Source of the DNA: Lachnospiraceae bacterium
Lineage (GTDB): Bacteria; Bacillota; Clostridia; Lachnospirales; Lachnospiraceae
Direction: 5' to 3'
Assembly: GCA_015057275.1 (NCBI GenBank)
Contig: SVEO01000010.1
Span: forward strand, 18,564-82,563
Length of the DNA: 64,000 bases
This document shows, piece after piece, positions 8,451 to 16,364 of this stretch. A model generated the notes under the pieces. That model did no database searches and had not been told where the DNA came from. It saw only the letters and a list, made by a program, of their open reading frames with translations. The translations under genes were made by a program, and so were the position numbers. The first letter of the stretch is position 1; each line of letters opens with the position of its first letter.

Positions 8451-9292
8451 AGTTCCTTTTCCTTTCTGTTACGGCGCTTCTGCCGAATTTGTACGTATTT
8501 ACACCAAATCCCCGCATACATAATGTTGCGCAGAATTTCCGCATCTTGAATAATCGGCAGTCGCTCAAAAATTTTCGCTCCCTCCGATATTATCATAGGA
8601 AACAGATTCTGGCAATAAACTTCTAAATCTTCTTCTGACATATTCTGCTTCAGCAAAATATTGTAATGCCCGTTTTTACGGTCCTTTTCCATATCCTCAT
8701 AGGCATCCATCAAGTAAATAAATTTACCGAAATAGAATCCTAAATCCCGCAATTCCTGCTTCCATTCCTCGTATTTCCAAGCAAAAATCTCCCCTAACAT
8801 CTCCCCGGTTAAGTTTGCTACCATATCAAGGTCTGTATCTGCGCGCTGTTCAGCAGCATGCAATTTCCGTACGTAAGTTTCAATCGCTACAACCTGTCGC
8901 TCATATTTTGTCTTGATTTTTTTATATCTGCTTTTGAAAACAAGAGCTGCACCGCCTTTGGCGATATTTTTATCGTCCAGATAACCGTCTAACAATTGAT
9001 GATACGCCAAAAGTACAGTCATATCTGCACAATAATCGGTCGCATCGTTGCGTACCATCTGCCGCTTAGCTGTCGGATGCAGCAGACAACGGAAGTCTCT
9101 GCAGTCCTCTTTTGGCTCATAAAGGCCGGAAAGTAAAATCGCCAAAAATGTCAAATCATAATTCAGCAGTAGCTGGCTCGTGCGTCCGTTGCGCTTATGC
9201 AAGCAGTTACACATGCCACAATAATAACTTTTGTATCTGCGCCAATCCTTGACTTTTAATTCACTTTCATTAATACAAACATATCCAAACAT
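8447..9292 (-). CDS. DUF5685 family protein
   Basis: 281 residues. N-terminal [27 protein letters not shown] and [11 protein letters not shown] contain four or five conserved Cys/His positions; the remainder is helical with [26 protein letters not shown], an acidic Asp-rich helix pair reminiscent of isoprenoid-binding or all-helical enzymes. This is the family catalogued as DUF5685; no function is known. ATG 9292 follows TTGGAG. It overlaps the dnaJ-like gene by 4 bases and follows the zinc-ribbon gene by 14, giving a three-gene unit. Confidence 0.85.
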   Translation of the reverse strand: MFGYVCINESELKVKDWRRYKSYYCGMCNCLHKRNGRTSQLLLNYDLTFLAILLSGLYEPKEDCRDFRCLLHPTAKRQMVRNDATDYCADMTVLLAYHQLLDGYLDDKNIAKGGAALVFKSRYKKIKTKYERQVVAIETYVRKLHAAEQRADTDLDMVANLTGEMLGEIFAWKYEEWKQELRDLGFYFGKFIYLMDAYEDMEKDRKNGHYNILLKQNMSEEDLEVYCQNLFPMIISEGAKIFERLPIIQDAEILRNIMYAGIWCKYVQIRQKRRNRKEKEL

Positions 9293-9306
9293 AATAATGC
9301 TCCAAC

Positions 9307-9702
9307 TTAGCTGTTTTTTTCAAAACTGCAACGACATTTCGGGCAGGTAATACGAATTCTTCCCTTTCCTCGCGGAATCCGAATTTTCTGACTGCAGTTC
9401 GGACACTTGTAGATGTGATGTGTCCTGCGCTGTTTCATGCGATTGATAAATCCGCGCCATTTTTTGCGGATTTTCTCGGTTTTCGCTAAATACAACTGAT
9501 TTTCCTGCGCACGCTTATAAATCTTGCGCGAAAACATACGGTAATAGGATAGCACTAACAACACTATCGCTACCAGATAAAGAAAACCTCCGCCAAAAAA
9601 CATGGAAATAACCATACAAATAAGACACAAAATCATTAAAAATTGATTCAAATTATCATTGCCGTAGCGTCCATACATAAATCTCCGAAACTTTTCTCTC
9701 AT
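9307..9702 (-). CDS. Membrane-anchored zinc-ribbon protein
   Basis: 131 residues. Two hydrophobic segments (about 20-60: FLMILCLICMVISMFFGGGFLYLVAIVLLVLSYY region) are followed by a very basic stretch and a C-terminal zinc ribbon CPNCSQ...CPKCRC (CxxC-x18-CxxC). It is probably an inner-membrane protein with a cytosolic ribbon. It is the first gene of the operon with DUF5685 and the J-protein. Similar zinc-ribbon membrane proteins accompany DUF5685 in related genomes to my recollection; their role is unknown. Confidence 0.8.
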   Translation of the reverse strand: MREKFRRFMYGRYGNDNLNQFLMILCLICMVISMFFGGGFLYLVAIVLLVLSYYRMFSRKIYKRAQENQLYLAKTEKIRKKWRGFINRMKQRRTHHIYKCPNCSQKIRIPRGKGRIRITCPKCRCSFEKNS

Positions 9703-9758
9703 AAAAACCCTTCTTTCCTATGTATATCAAACATCCTGCTTTTCATTTTACATAAATA

Positions 9759-9790
9759 AAATGAGCTGTCAATCGAACGACAGCTCATTT
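9759..9790 (-). terminator. Hairpin terminator after the AIM24-like gene
   Basis: 12-bp perfect stem (9759-9770 with 9779-9790, 8-base loop). On the minus strand it continues into TTATTTATG. It separates the AIM24-like gene from the zinc-ribbon operon. Confidence 0.65.
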
Positions 9791-9879
9791 AAGAAAACTT
9801 TCATAAACCGTTTATCATTTCATAATATCTTAGAAATCAATTTTTGAAATAACATCGAATACGTGCTCTAGTATTTGGT

Positions 9880-10557
9880 TTAATTCCCGGTCGGGAAGTA
9901 TGGACTCAAAGAACCTGCAACTGCGCTGATTGGCATCGACTGCAGATAAACCGTACCCGGTCCGGTCAGTACAGTATTAAAGAAACCTTCGCCGCCAAGC
10001 AATTTATTCTTTAGACCCGGCACAGTCTGAATTTCCATATGTACATCTGCTGTCATCGCTGCCAGATATCCGGTATCGACAATCAACTGCTGACCCGGCT
10101 GTAAATCATAGCGTTTGCAGTAACCATCGATTTCGATAAATGCTTTACCATATCCGGAAAGCCGTTGCATAATGAAACCTTCCCCACCAAACAAACCTGC
10201 GCCAACCTTTTTCTGGAAATGCACAGAAAGTTCAACTCCTGCTTCGGAAGCAAGGAAGGAAGATTTTTGTGCAATAATTTCTTTGCCCGGTTCAATGTCA
10301 AATTCCATAATGGAACCCGGAAAGCTAGATGCAAAAGCAATCATGCCAGCTCCGCCCATTGCAGTGTAACGATTCAAAAACATCGATTCGCCGGAAAACA
10401 TACGTCCGATTGCCTTACCAAAACCACCGGCAGACGTTTCCATCTTCATATTCGGAGACATCCAACTCATGGAGCCTTTCTCAGTAATTAGTGTTTCATT
10501 CTGCTCCGGATAGCACACAACAATCGGAAGCGGTTCTCCTAAAATTTCGTATCTCAT
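9880..10557 (-). CDS. AIM24 / TIGR00266 family protein
   Basis: 225 residues forming a double beta-roll of the AIM24 (TIGR00266) family. Typical segments are MSWMSPNMKMET near the N-terminus, GESMFLNRYTA, GSIMEFDIEPGKEIIAQKSSFLAS and FGGEGFIMQRLSG repeated as LGGEGFFNTVLTGPG. There is no signal sequence, so it is cytosolic. Function is unknown in bacteria; the yeast homologue affects mitochondrial inner-membrane organisation. ATG 10557 follows a strong GGGAGGAG site. It is monocistronic with its own terminator. Confidence 0.88.
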   Translation of the reverse strand: MRYEILGEPLPIVVCYPEQNETLITEKGSMSWMSPNMKMETSAGGFGKAIGRMFSGESMFLNRYTAMGGAGMIAFASSFPGSIMEFDIEPGKEIIAQKSSFLASEAGVELSVHFQKKVGAGLFGGEGFIMQRLSGYGKAFIEIDGYCKRYDLQPGQQLIVDTGYLAAMTADVHMEIQTVPGLKNKLLGGEGFFNTVLTGPGTVYLQSMPISAVAGSLSPYFPTGN

Positions 10558-10656
10558 ACAATCTCCTCCCTGTAAAAAGTGCTTTTATTTTATCATATTA
10601 CAGATATATCCACAATATTAAAATGGGGCTGAGATAATTTTCTCAGCCCATAGGAA

Positions 10657-11826
10657 TTAATAATTCTCTTTTCTCACTTCAAAGTAAGACTGCGGATGAG
10701 CGCATACCGGACATACTTCCGGAGCCTTCTTTCCAATCACTAAGTGGCCGCAGTTTCTGCACTCCCACATCGTCTCTTCGGTCTTTTCAAATACTGCCTG
10801 CATTTCCACGTTGCTAAGCAATGCACGGTATCTTTCTTCATGCGCCTTTTCAATTTCCGCAACCATGCGGAACTTTTCGGCAAGTTCTGCAAAGCCTTCT
10901 TCTTCCGCTTCCTTTGCGAATGTATCGTACATGTCCGTCCATTCATAATTTTCACCTTCAGCTGCATGTAAAAGATTTGCGGCGGTATCGCCTAACTCGC
11001 CAAGTGCCTTAAACCACATCTTTGCATGTTCTTTTTCATTGTCTGCTGTCTTCTGGAAAATGTGAGCAATCTGCTCATAACCTTCCTTCTTTGCAACACT
11101 TGCAAAGTATGTGTACTTGTTTCTTGCCTGGCTCTCACCGGCAAATGCTGTCCAAAGATTCTGTTCTGTTTTTGTTCCCTTCAAATTCATAGTTGTTCCT
11201 CCTGTTTTCTTTTCATTTTGTATTTTTTCAAAATCTGCTGCTCCGTGCTTGCAGATTGGACATATATAATCTTCCGGCAATTCTTCGCCTGTGTAAACAT
11301 AGCCGCAGATGGTGCAGCGATAACCGCTTACTTCTTTTTCCACCGGTGCCGGCTTCGGTTTGATGTTCCTCTGGTAATAATCATAAGTAACCGTAGGTAC
11401 TTCACTCAACACATCCGCATCGGTAACATCTGCAATAAACATTGTGTGCGTTCCTAAATCAATCTCGTTCATCACTTCTGCTGAAAAATAAGCGTTTGTA
11501 TTTTGCGTTACATAAAGAATGTCGTTTTCCGCGCGCTTTGCTCCGGTAACATTTGCAAATTTGTCGACATTTCTTCCGCTTTGAAACCCAAAATGCTTAA
11601 AAACATCAAACGGTGTCTGTGTGGTAAGAACGGAAAGATTGAATTTCCGGGTTGCTAATATCATATCATGCGTATGGTTCTGTTTATTTACCGTGACCGA
11701 AATGCGATTCGGTGTCGCTGTGACCTGCATCGCCGTATTGATAATACATCCATTGTCCTTTTCATCCTGACGTGCAGTAAGAACATAAAGTCCGTATCCG
11801 ATTTTATACATTGCCTGATTGTTCAT
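10657..11826 (-). CDS. hrb-rbr: High-molecular-weight rubredoxin fused in frame to rubrerythrin
   Basis: 389 residues. Residues 1-165 are a flavin-reductase-like FMN domain, about 170-212 a rubredoxin ([12 protein letters not shown]...CPICKHG), and 213-389 a complete rubrerythrin (diiron ligands in [25 protein letters not shown] and EKAHEERY; C-terminal rubredoxin CRNCG...CPVCAH). Such proteins pass electrons from NAD(P)H-coupled flavin to reduce peroxide and oxygen. The junction encodes [12 protein letters not shown], where GGAGG AACAACT ATG is an intact ribosome site for rubrerythrin (start 11190), so both a fusion and a free rubrerythrin of 177 residues could be made. ATG 11826 is chosen for its AAAGGTGG site; it overlaps the end of perR by 23 bases. 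Confidence 0.9.
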   Translation of the reverse strand: MNNQAMYKIGYGLYVLTARQDEKDNGCIINTAMQVTATPNRISVTVNKQNHTHDMILATRKFNLSVLTTQTPFDVFKHFGFQSGRNVDKFANVTGAKRAENDILYVTQNTNAYFSAEVMNEIDLGTHTMFIADVTDADVLSEVPTVTYDYYQRNIKPKPAPVEKEVSGYRCTICGYVYTGEELPEDYICPICKHGAADFEKIQNEKKTGGTTMNLKGTKTEQNLWTAFAGESQARNKYTYFASVAKKEGYEQIAHIFQKTADNEKEHAKMWFKALGELGDTAANLLHAAEGENYEWTDMYDTFAKEAEEEGFAELAEKFRMVAEIEKAHEERYRALLSNVEMQAVFEKTEETMWECRNCGHLVIGKKAPEVCPVCAHPQSYFEVRKENY

Positions 11827-12208
11827 TGTACCCACCTTTCTGAAGCATATCGCTTCTGCATTCATCGCAAATAAAATATAAACTCAAGTCATATGATTCA
11901 ATCAGAACACCGCATCTGCGCTCAAATTCAGCCTTCAGGTCACCGAGCTTTGCATCGTAAAGCTTACCGCAATGCTTGCATATCAGGTGTTCGTGTGGAA
12001 TCACTCCGCGGTCAAAATGGTCTGCGTGTCCGGGGACCTTAATTCTCATAATCAGTCCCTTGTCGACCATGGAGTTTAAGTTGTTATAAACCGTCGCCAC
12101 GACAACCGATGGCAAAGCCTGCTTCGTCAGCGTATAAATCTGCTCTGCTGTCATATGCTCTGGCGAATTCTGAATAATGTCATAAATGGCCTGTCGCTGC
12201 TTTGTCAT
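11804..12208 (-). CDS. perR: Fur-family peroxide-stress regulator, PerR-like
   Basis: 134 residues. A winged-helix part ([30 protein letters not shown]) is followed by the metal-binding dimerisation part with [14 protein letters not shown] and two CxxC pairs (CKHC, CDEC) for structural zinc. The ligand spacing and the gene context favour PerR over Fur. PerR uses Fe-dependent histidine oxidation to sense peroxide and derepress detoxification genes. A strong AAAGGAGG site precedes ATG 12208. It overlaps the downstream hrb-rbr gene, so the two are co-transcribed and probably autoregulated through the sites at 12234-12256. Confidence 0.9.
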   Translation of the reverse strand: MTKQRQAIYDIIQNSPEHMTAEQIYTLTKQALPSVVVATVYNNLNSMVDKGLIMRIKVPGHADHFDRGVIPHEHLICKHCGKLYDAKLGDLKAEFERRCGVLIESYDLSLYFICDECRSDMLQKGGYNEQSGNV

Positions 12209-12233
12209 TGACTTTCCTCCTTTGTTTTTAGAA

Positions 12234-12256
12234 TTAGAATAACTCTAAATTTAGAA
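12234..12256 (-). promoter_or_regulatory. PerR-box-like operator(s)
   Basis: 12234-12248 reads TTAGAATAACTCTAA, a 7-1-7 inverted repeat with one mismatch, close to the Per box TTATAATnATTATAA. It abuts a second palindrome, TCTAAATTTAGA (12245-12256), which touches the predicted -10 element. Placement just downstream of the perR promoter fits autorepression. Confidence 0.6.
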
Positions 12257-12280
12257 TATCATAAACTCTTAGAATGTCAA
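12253..12280 (-). promoter_or_regulatory. Sigma-A promoter of perR-hrb-rbr
   Basis: On the minus strand TTGACA (12280-12275), 16 bases, TATTCT (12258-12253). The -35 is a perfect consensus. The start of transcription would fall inside the PerR-box-like palindrome. Confidence 0.65.
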
Positions 12281-12317
12281 TAGTTTTTACGAATAATTTA
12301 CCAAAAAATGTAAATTA

Positions 12318-12458
12318 TTATTCCTTCCCTTGACACTTTAGACAGAACACACTGCTTCTGCCGCCAAACAAATAATCTTCCGAAGAAATTGCATTCTTCT
12401 CTATGTAAAACATCAATACCTACAATTTTACAGTTTCGACTTCAGGTAATTCAGGCAT
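12318..12458 (-). pseudogene. mutM: mutM (formamidopyrimidine-DNA glycosylase) relic: both termini, body deleted
   Basis: On the minus strand from ATG 12458 the frame reads MPELPEVETVKL then TAG (12422-12420); MPELPEVETV is the near-invariant N-terminus of Fpg/MutM, whose Pro2 is the catalytic nucleophile. After the stop the same frame stays open and ends with FGGRSSVFCLKCQGKE and TAA (12320-12318), matching the C-terminal beta-hairpin zinc finger of Fpg (GGRSTxFCPxCQ). About 47 codons remain of a gene normally near 270, so more than 200 central codons are gone and the joint carries a nonsense codon. Both ends occur in the right order and frame. The gene cannot make a working enzyme. It sits between hlyIII and the perR promoter. 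Confidence 0.85.
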
Positions 12459-12489
12459 AATTTTTTCGCATGTTAAATGAATAAAAGTA

Positions 12490-12518
12490 TTGACTTCTTT
12501 TACTTTTCGATGTAGTAT
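12490..12518 (+). promoter_or_regulatory. Probable promoter of hemolysin III gene
   Basis: TTGACT (12490-12495), 17 bases, TAGTAT (12513-12518). This gives a leader of about 85 bases before ATG 12612. Confidence 0.45.
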
Positions 12519-12611
12519 TGCATTGTATTTGATATGGTTTTAATTACTACACATTGTTGTTTTGATATTTTTTGCATATACTATTAATAAATTTTTTTGA
12601 ATGGAGGACTC

Positions 12612-13274
12612 ATGATGAAAAAAGCAAAAGACCCAGGAAGTGCAATTACACATTTTATCGGTATGCTGATGGCTGTTTTCGCTGCAACACCGTTGATGAT
12701 TCGAGCCACCACCATGCCCAGCAAGATTTACACATTCTCACTCGGTATCTTCATCGTCAGCATGATTCTTTTATATGCGGCGAGCACGTTATACCACACA
12801 TTGAACTTGTCCGAGCATGTGAATTGCATTTTCAAAAAAATCGATCATATGATGATTTTTGTCCTGATTGCTGGAACTTATACACCGGTTTGCCTGATTG
12901 TTTTGAATGGTCCGACCGGCTATCTGCTTTGTACACTTGTCTGGACGGTGGCAATCATCGGCATCATTGTCAAGGCATGCTGGATTACCTGTCCGAAATG
13001 GTTTTCTTCTGCCATCTATATCGGCATGGGCTGGATGTGCGTGCTGACCTTTACGCAAATTCTTAATAGCCTGCCGACCGCTGCTTTTAACTGGCTGCTT
13101 GCCGGCGGAATCATCTACACCATCGGCGGTGTGATTTATGCTTTGAAGCTGCCACTTTTCAACGCTCGCCACAAAAACTTCGGCAGCCATGAGATTTTTC
13201 ATCTGTTTGTCATGGGCGGCAGTTTTTGTCACTTTATTTTTATGTATAATTATGTTGTGCAAATGCCTTTATAA
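12612..13274 (+). CDS. Hemolysin III / PAQR family membrane protein
   Basis: About 220 residues with seven predicted membrane helices. Family motifs are DPGSAITHFIGM at the N-terminus, LYAASTLYHTL, FKKIDHMMIFVLIAGTYTPVC and a C-terminal SHEIFHLFVMGGSFCHF; the conserved His, Ser and Asp of the PAQR/YqfA metal-hydrolase superfamily are present. Despite the name most members are not proven toxins; a membrane lipid or metal-linked role is likely. Start ATG 12612 (or 12615) follows GGAGG at 12603-12607. It is monocistronic. Confidence 0.9.
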   Translation: MMKKAKDPGSAITHFIGMLMAVFAATPLMIRATTMPSKIYTFSLGIFIVSMILLYAASTLYHTLNLSEHVNCIFKKIDHMMIFVLIAGTYTPVCLIVLNGPTGYLLCTLVWTVAIIGIIVKACWITCPKWFSSAIYIGMGWMCVLTFTQILNSLPTAAFNWLLAGGIIYTIGGVIYALKLPLFNARHKNFGSHEIFHLFVMGGSFCHFIFMYNYVVQMPL

Positions 13275-13313
13275 ACTTATTAATTAAGAAATATTAAAAC
13301 TTTTATCATTGAC

Positions 13314-13343
13314 AAAAAGGGAGGTAGCTTGTTGCTATCTCCC
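13314..13343 (-). terminator. Rho-independent terminator after DUF1287 gene
   Basis: 10-bp stem (13319-13328 with 13334-13343, one G-T pair) with TTTTTGTC following on the minus strand. Confidence 0.8.
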
Positions 13344-13351
13344 TTCGACGA

Positions 13352-14002
13352 TTAACTTACCCGATAATGTCCGAGAATTTCATCTTTGCGATTCTCCAAA
13401 ATATCTTCCTCGTACCTTAATTGCTGCGGACTGGCATGGTGGATGATGTACGGAATGCCCTTCCGGTTACGATTGCTCGATACAATCCCGACATGCCCTT
13501 CAAACACTACGATGTCGCCAGCCTGCCATTCTTCAATTTGTGACACATCTGTCGTCAAGCGAATGGCAGTGTCCTCAAAATACACAAGTAGATTTCGAAC
13601 TCTGCGAAAGTCGATGTTGATGTCCGGCTTTTCAATCTCATACAGCTCGCCATGCGCGAGCACATGCTCGTTGACAAGTGTCATCAAATCGTAACCGGCG
13701 TTTAATAATCCCTGCGCCACAACATCGGTGCACACACCGTATTCATCATCCGGATAGCCGGTACCATAATATTTGCTCTTGTACTTTGGATTGGTCGAAA
13801 TGTACGCTTTGACACCTTGCAAAATATCCGTCTGATCATCGATTCCGTCATTGTCATAATCTACCTGACTTTTGTAGGTAGTAATACCGAAATCCTCATC
13901 CTGATATTTAAAATGCGGTATGATGTTTAACCAGTATAACACGCCCAGAATGCCAACCAGAGCGATGATACATATGATTTGAATTTTATGCTTTATGCTC
14001 AT
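13352..14002 (-). CDS. DUF1287 family protein, membrane-anchored, probable papain-like fold
   Basis: 216 residues. There is one N-terminal membrane helix (about 7-27), then a short acidic segment DYDNDGIDDQTD (Asp48, 50, 52, 55/56) that looks like a thrombospondin type 3 or dockerin calcium loop, then the DUF1287 domain. Cys91 in GVCTDVV and His170 in VVFEGHVGIVS are positioned like the nucleophile and base of NlpC/P60-like peptidases, which suggests action on the cell wall outside the membrane (inference). Family function is unproven. It is monocistronic with a clear terminator. Confidence 0.85.
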   Translation of the reverse strand: MSIKHKIQIICIIALVGILGVLYWLNIIPHFKYQDEDFGITTYKSQVDYDNDGIDDQTDILQGVKAYISTNPKYKSKYYGTGYPDDEYGVCTDVVAQGLLNAGYDLMTLVNEHVLAHGELYEIEKPDINIDFRRVRNLLVYFEDTAIRLTTDVSQIEEWQAGDIVVFEGHVGIVSSNRNRKGIPYIIHHASPQQLRYEEDILENRKDEILGHYRVS

Positions 14003-14054
14003 ATATTTAACTCCATAAATTTTATGCTCCTTTCAAGCAAACTACTTTACTCTC

Positions 14055-14087
14055 AAAAAAAACGGAGACATAGTAAATATGTCCCCG
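14055..14087 (-). terminator. Rho-independent terminator after SDR gene
   Basis: Minus strand GGGGACATA-TTTAC-TATGTCTCC stem followed by eight T residues. Confidence 0.85.
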
Positions 14088-14099
14088 CTCTACTTTATC

Positions 14100-14900
14100 T
14101 TATGGTCTCTGACCAAGGCCACCCTCTAACGTAAGAGTTTCACCGGTCATGTATTTGAAATCCGGAGATGCCAACTGTACGCAAACTCGTCCGATTTCCA
14201 ATTCAGAATCGCCGAAATGGCCCATCGGTGGCATATGTACATTCGCCTTAAATGCTTCTGGATATGCCTTTTCAAAGTTCTCAAGCTGCGCGGTCCATGC
14301 GAGTGGACAAACTACATTGACATTAATGCCATCCTTGCCCCATTCCGTAGCCGCTACTCTGGAAAGTCCGCGGATACCTTCCTTCGCTGCTGCATAAGCA
14401 CACTGTCCGTAATTACCGAACAGACCTGCGCCGGATGCGAAGTTGATTACGGAGCCCTTAGTTTCCTTCAAATATGGGTAGCAAGCCTTCATATAGTGGA
14501 AGGTTGCATATAAACCGGAATACATAGCTAAGTCGAACTGTGCGGTTGTGTGCGCCTCTAATGTAACGCCGGATGCGGATGCCTGTGCATTATTAATCAA
14601 TACGTCGATTCTGCCGAACTCGTCCATCGTCTGCTTTACAACACTCTGTGCAACTGCGTCATTATCTACACCTGCATTGATATCAGCCTGAATCGCCAAA
14701 ACCTTGATGCCATAGAGACGCTCAAGCTCCTCTTTTGCATCCTCAAGCTTCTGCACATTTCTACCTGTGATTACCAGATTTGCCCCTTCTTTCGCGTATG
14801 CGTGTGCAATACCGTAACCGATGGAACCGCTTCTGCCATCACTTAAAACTGCTCTGCCTGCACCGGTAATAATCGCTGTCTTGCCTTTCAAAAAACTCAT
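14100..14900 (-). CDS. Short-chain dehydrogenase/reductase (SDR)
   Basis: 266 residues, the usual classical SDR size. The Rossmann start TAIITGAGRAV...GSIGYGIA carries a longer than normal glycine loop, with an insertion (VLSDGRSG) between the two halves. LINNAQ, SFASGAG-type Ser, YAAAK (Tyr-xxx-Lys) and the LEGGLGQRP end are present, so it should be an active NAD(P)-dependent oxidoreductase. The substrate cannot be assigned. It has an extended -10 (TGTTATAAT, minus strand at 14985-14990) upstream and its own terminator. Confidence 0.88.
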   Translation of the reverse strand: MSFLKGKTAIITGAGRAVLSDGRSGSIGYGIAHAYAKEGANLVITGRNVQKLEDAKEELERLYGIKVLAIQADINAGVDNDAVAQSVVKQTMDEFGRIDVLINNAQASASGVTLEAHTTAQFDLAMYSGLYATFHYMKACYPYLKETKGSVINFASGAGLFGNYGQCAYAAAKEGIRGLSRVAATEWGKDGINVNVVCPLAWTAQLENFEKAYPEAFKANVHMPPMGHFGDSELEIGRVCVQLASPDFKYMTGETLTLEGGLGQRP

Positions 14901-15111
14901 AAAACCCTGCCTTTCTTATCGGCCTGCTCTCTTTCGAATATTTTTTTTGCAAGTCGATATACATAATCTTTTGACTACCTTTTTATTATAACACAAGATA
15001 ATTACATTTTGTAGCCTTTTTTCGTAAATTGGATGTAGTTTTTGAATTCTGCATCTATTTCACATTAATAATTTCCATAACATTCGCTCCGTGCTGTCGT
15101 CCTACCTGACA

Positions 15112-16353
15112 TTATGCCTTTCGCACTGCCTTAATAATCGCGCCAAGCTTCGGAGTTGTACCGTAAAGCAGCACGCCCACGCGATAAATCTTTGCCGAAA
15201 TTACACCAACACCAATTACCGAAGCTACAAGAATTGCAATCGAAATCACAATTTCATACCATGGAACGGTACTCATCGCAATGCGAGTAAACATTGCCAT
15301 CGGGGAGGTGAACGGCACATACGAGCAAATAATCATTGCAATATTGTCCACGTCGCCGCTGGACATGGAGAATACAACGACCATAAATGCAATGATGAAC
15401 AGGAATGTCAGCGGCATTACCGAGGTGTTGATATCTTCTAATTTCGACGCGGTCGACCCGATAGCACCGAACAAGAATGCATAGATGAAGAAACCGAGGA
15501 TAAAGAAAATCAACATAAACACAAGCAGTTCCAGCGGCATATCAAAAATAGAGGCAATAATCGCATTTTCACCCCATGCGGATTTATTCAAATTGTAAAA
15601 AAATACCGCCGAACCGAACACTGCCACCAACTGAATCAAGCCTGCCAAACAGGAAGCAATTACTTTGCCGAACATCATGGCGGTCGGACGTGCGCTCGTA
15701 ATCAGCACTTCCATCGCACGGGAGCTCTTTTCGGTCGCTACGTTTGTCGCTACCATCTGACCGTAAAGCAGGATAACCATATAGAGCGCAAAAATCATAA
15801 TGTAAGTGTAGAAATAATTCTCCATCTGGTCCTTGCCGAGCATCGTAATTTCACTCGTAATCGGTACCGCCAGAATCTCTCCAGCTTCTTCAGCGGTCAT
15901 GCCGGTCTCCATCATCGCACTCATCTGATAAACATTCTGCAGCACTTCATTCGCAATCTCGGTGTTCATATCGTACATCGAGAGGTTGTTAACATAATAG
16001 GTGTAGGAGGTCAGGCCAGTCATGACAAACGCGCACTCCACCGCGCCGGATGTAATCTTTTCCTCGATTTTTGCAAGGCTTTCCTCCGTATTCTGCACAT
16101 CATAGTCAGCAAATGCTGCGTCAAACGACTGTACCACCAATTCCGCTTGTTCCGGCGATTCCGCTTTCACAAGCATGACGGCCGTTTTTTCGGTCGTTGC
16201 CGGGTCATCTTCCGATGCAAAGGAATCAAGAATGCGCGGGAAAAACATGACTGCTGCCAATGCAACCACCAAAAAAATCGTGATACCGACAAACACTTTG
16301 TTTCTGAAGTAGTTCATTAATTCAAATTTTAAAATCGTTCCAAATTGTTTCAT
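15112..16353 (-). CDS. ABC-2 type permease, NatB/YhaP-like
   Basis: 413 residues. One N-terminal membrane helix (about 20-40), a large extracytoplasmic domain (about 45-185), then five or six helices (about 190-390) in the ABC-2 (PF12698) arrangement. The motif GQMVATNVATEKSSRAMEVLITSARPTAMMFGK is typical of the NatB/YhaP group. Together with the ATPase 11 bases upstream it forms an exporter; NatAB homologues export sodium, but the true substrate here is unknown. Confidence 0.9.
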   Translation of the reverse strand: MKQFGTILKFELMNYFRNKVFVGITIFLVVALAAVMFFPRILDSFASEDDPATTEKTAVMLVKAESPEQAELVVQSFDAAFADYDVQNTEESLAKIEEKITSGAVECAFVMTGLTSYTYYVNNLSMYDMNTEIANEVLQNVYQMSAMMETGMTAEEAGEILAVPITSEITMLGKDQMENYFYTYIMIFALYMVILLYGQMVATNVATEKSSRAMEVLITSARPTAMMFGKVIASCLAGLIQLVAVFGSAVFFYNLNKSAWGENAIIASIFDMPLELLVFMLIFFILGFFIYAFLFGAIGSTASKLEDINTSVMPLTFLFIIAFMVVVFSMSSGDVDNIAMIICSYVPFTSPMAMFTRIAMSTVPWYEIVISIAILVASVIGVGVISAKIYRVGVLLYGTTPKLGAIIKAVRKA

Positions 16354-16364
16354 GTCGCTACCTC

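Larger units (their letters stand above)
12281..12611. other. Intergenic region perR - hemolysin III
   Basis: An AT-rich interval of about 330 bases holding the mutM relic (12318-12458) and the hlyIII promoter. Apart from these I see no gene, RNA or repeat. Confidence 0.7.

Noticed and set aside
9780..9880. Short minus-strand ORF MKVFLNELSFD near the AIM24 terminator
   Set aside because: No ribosome site and it runs into the hairpin; chance reading frame.
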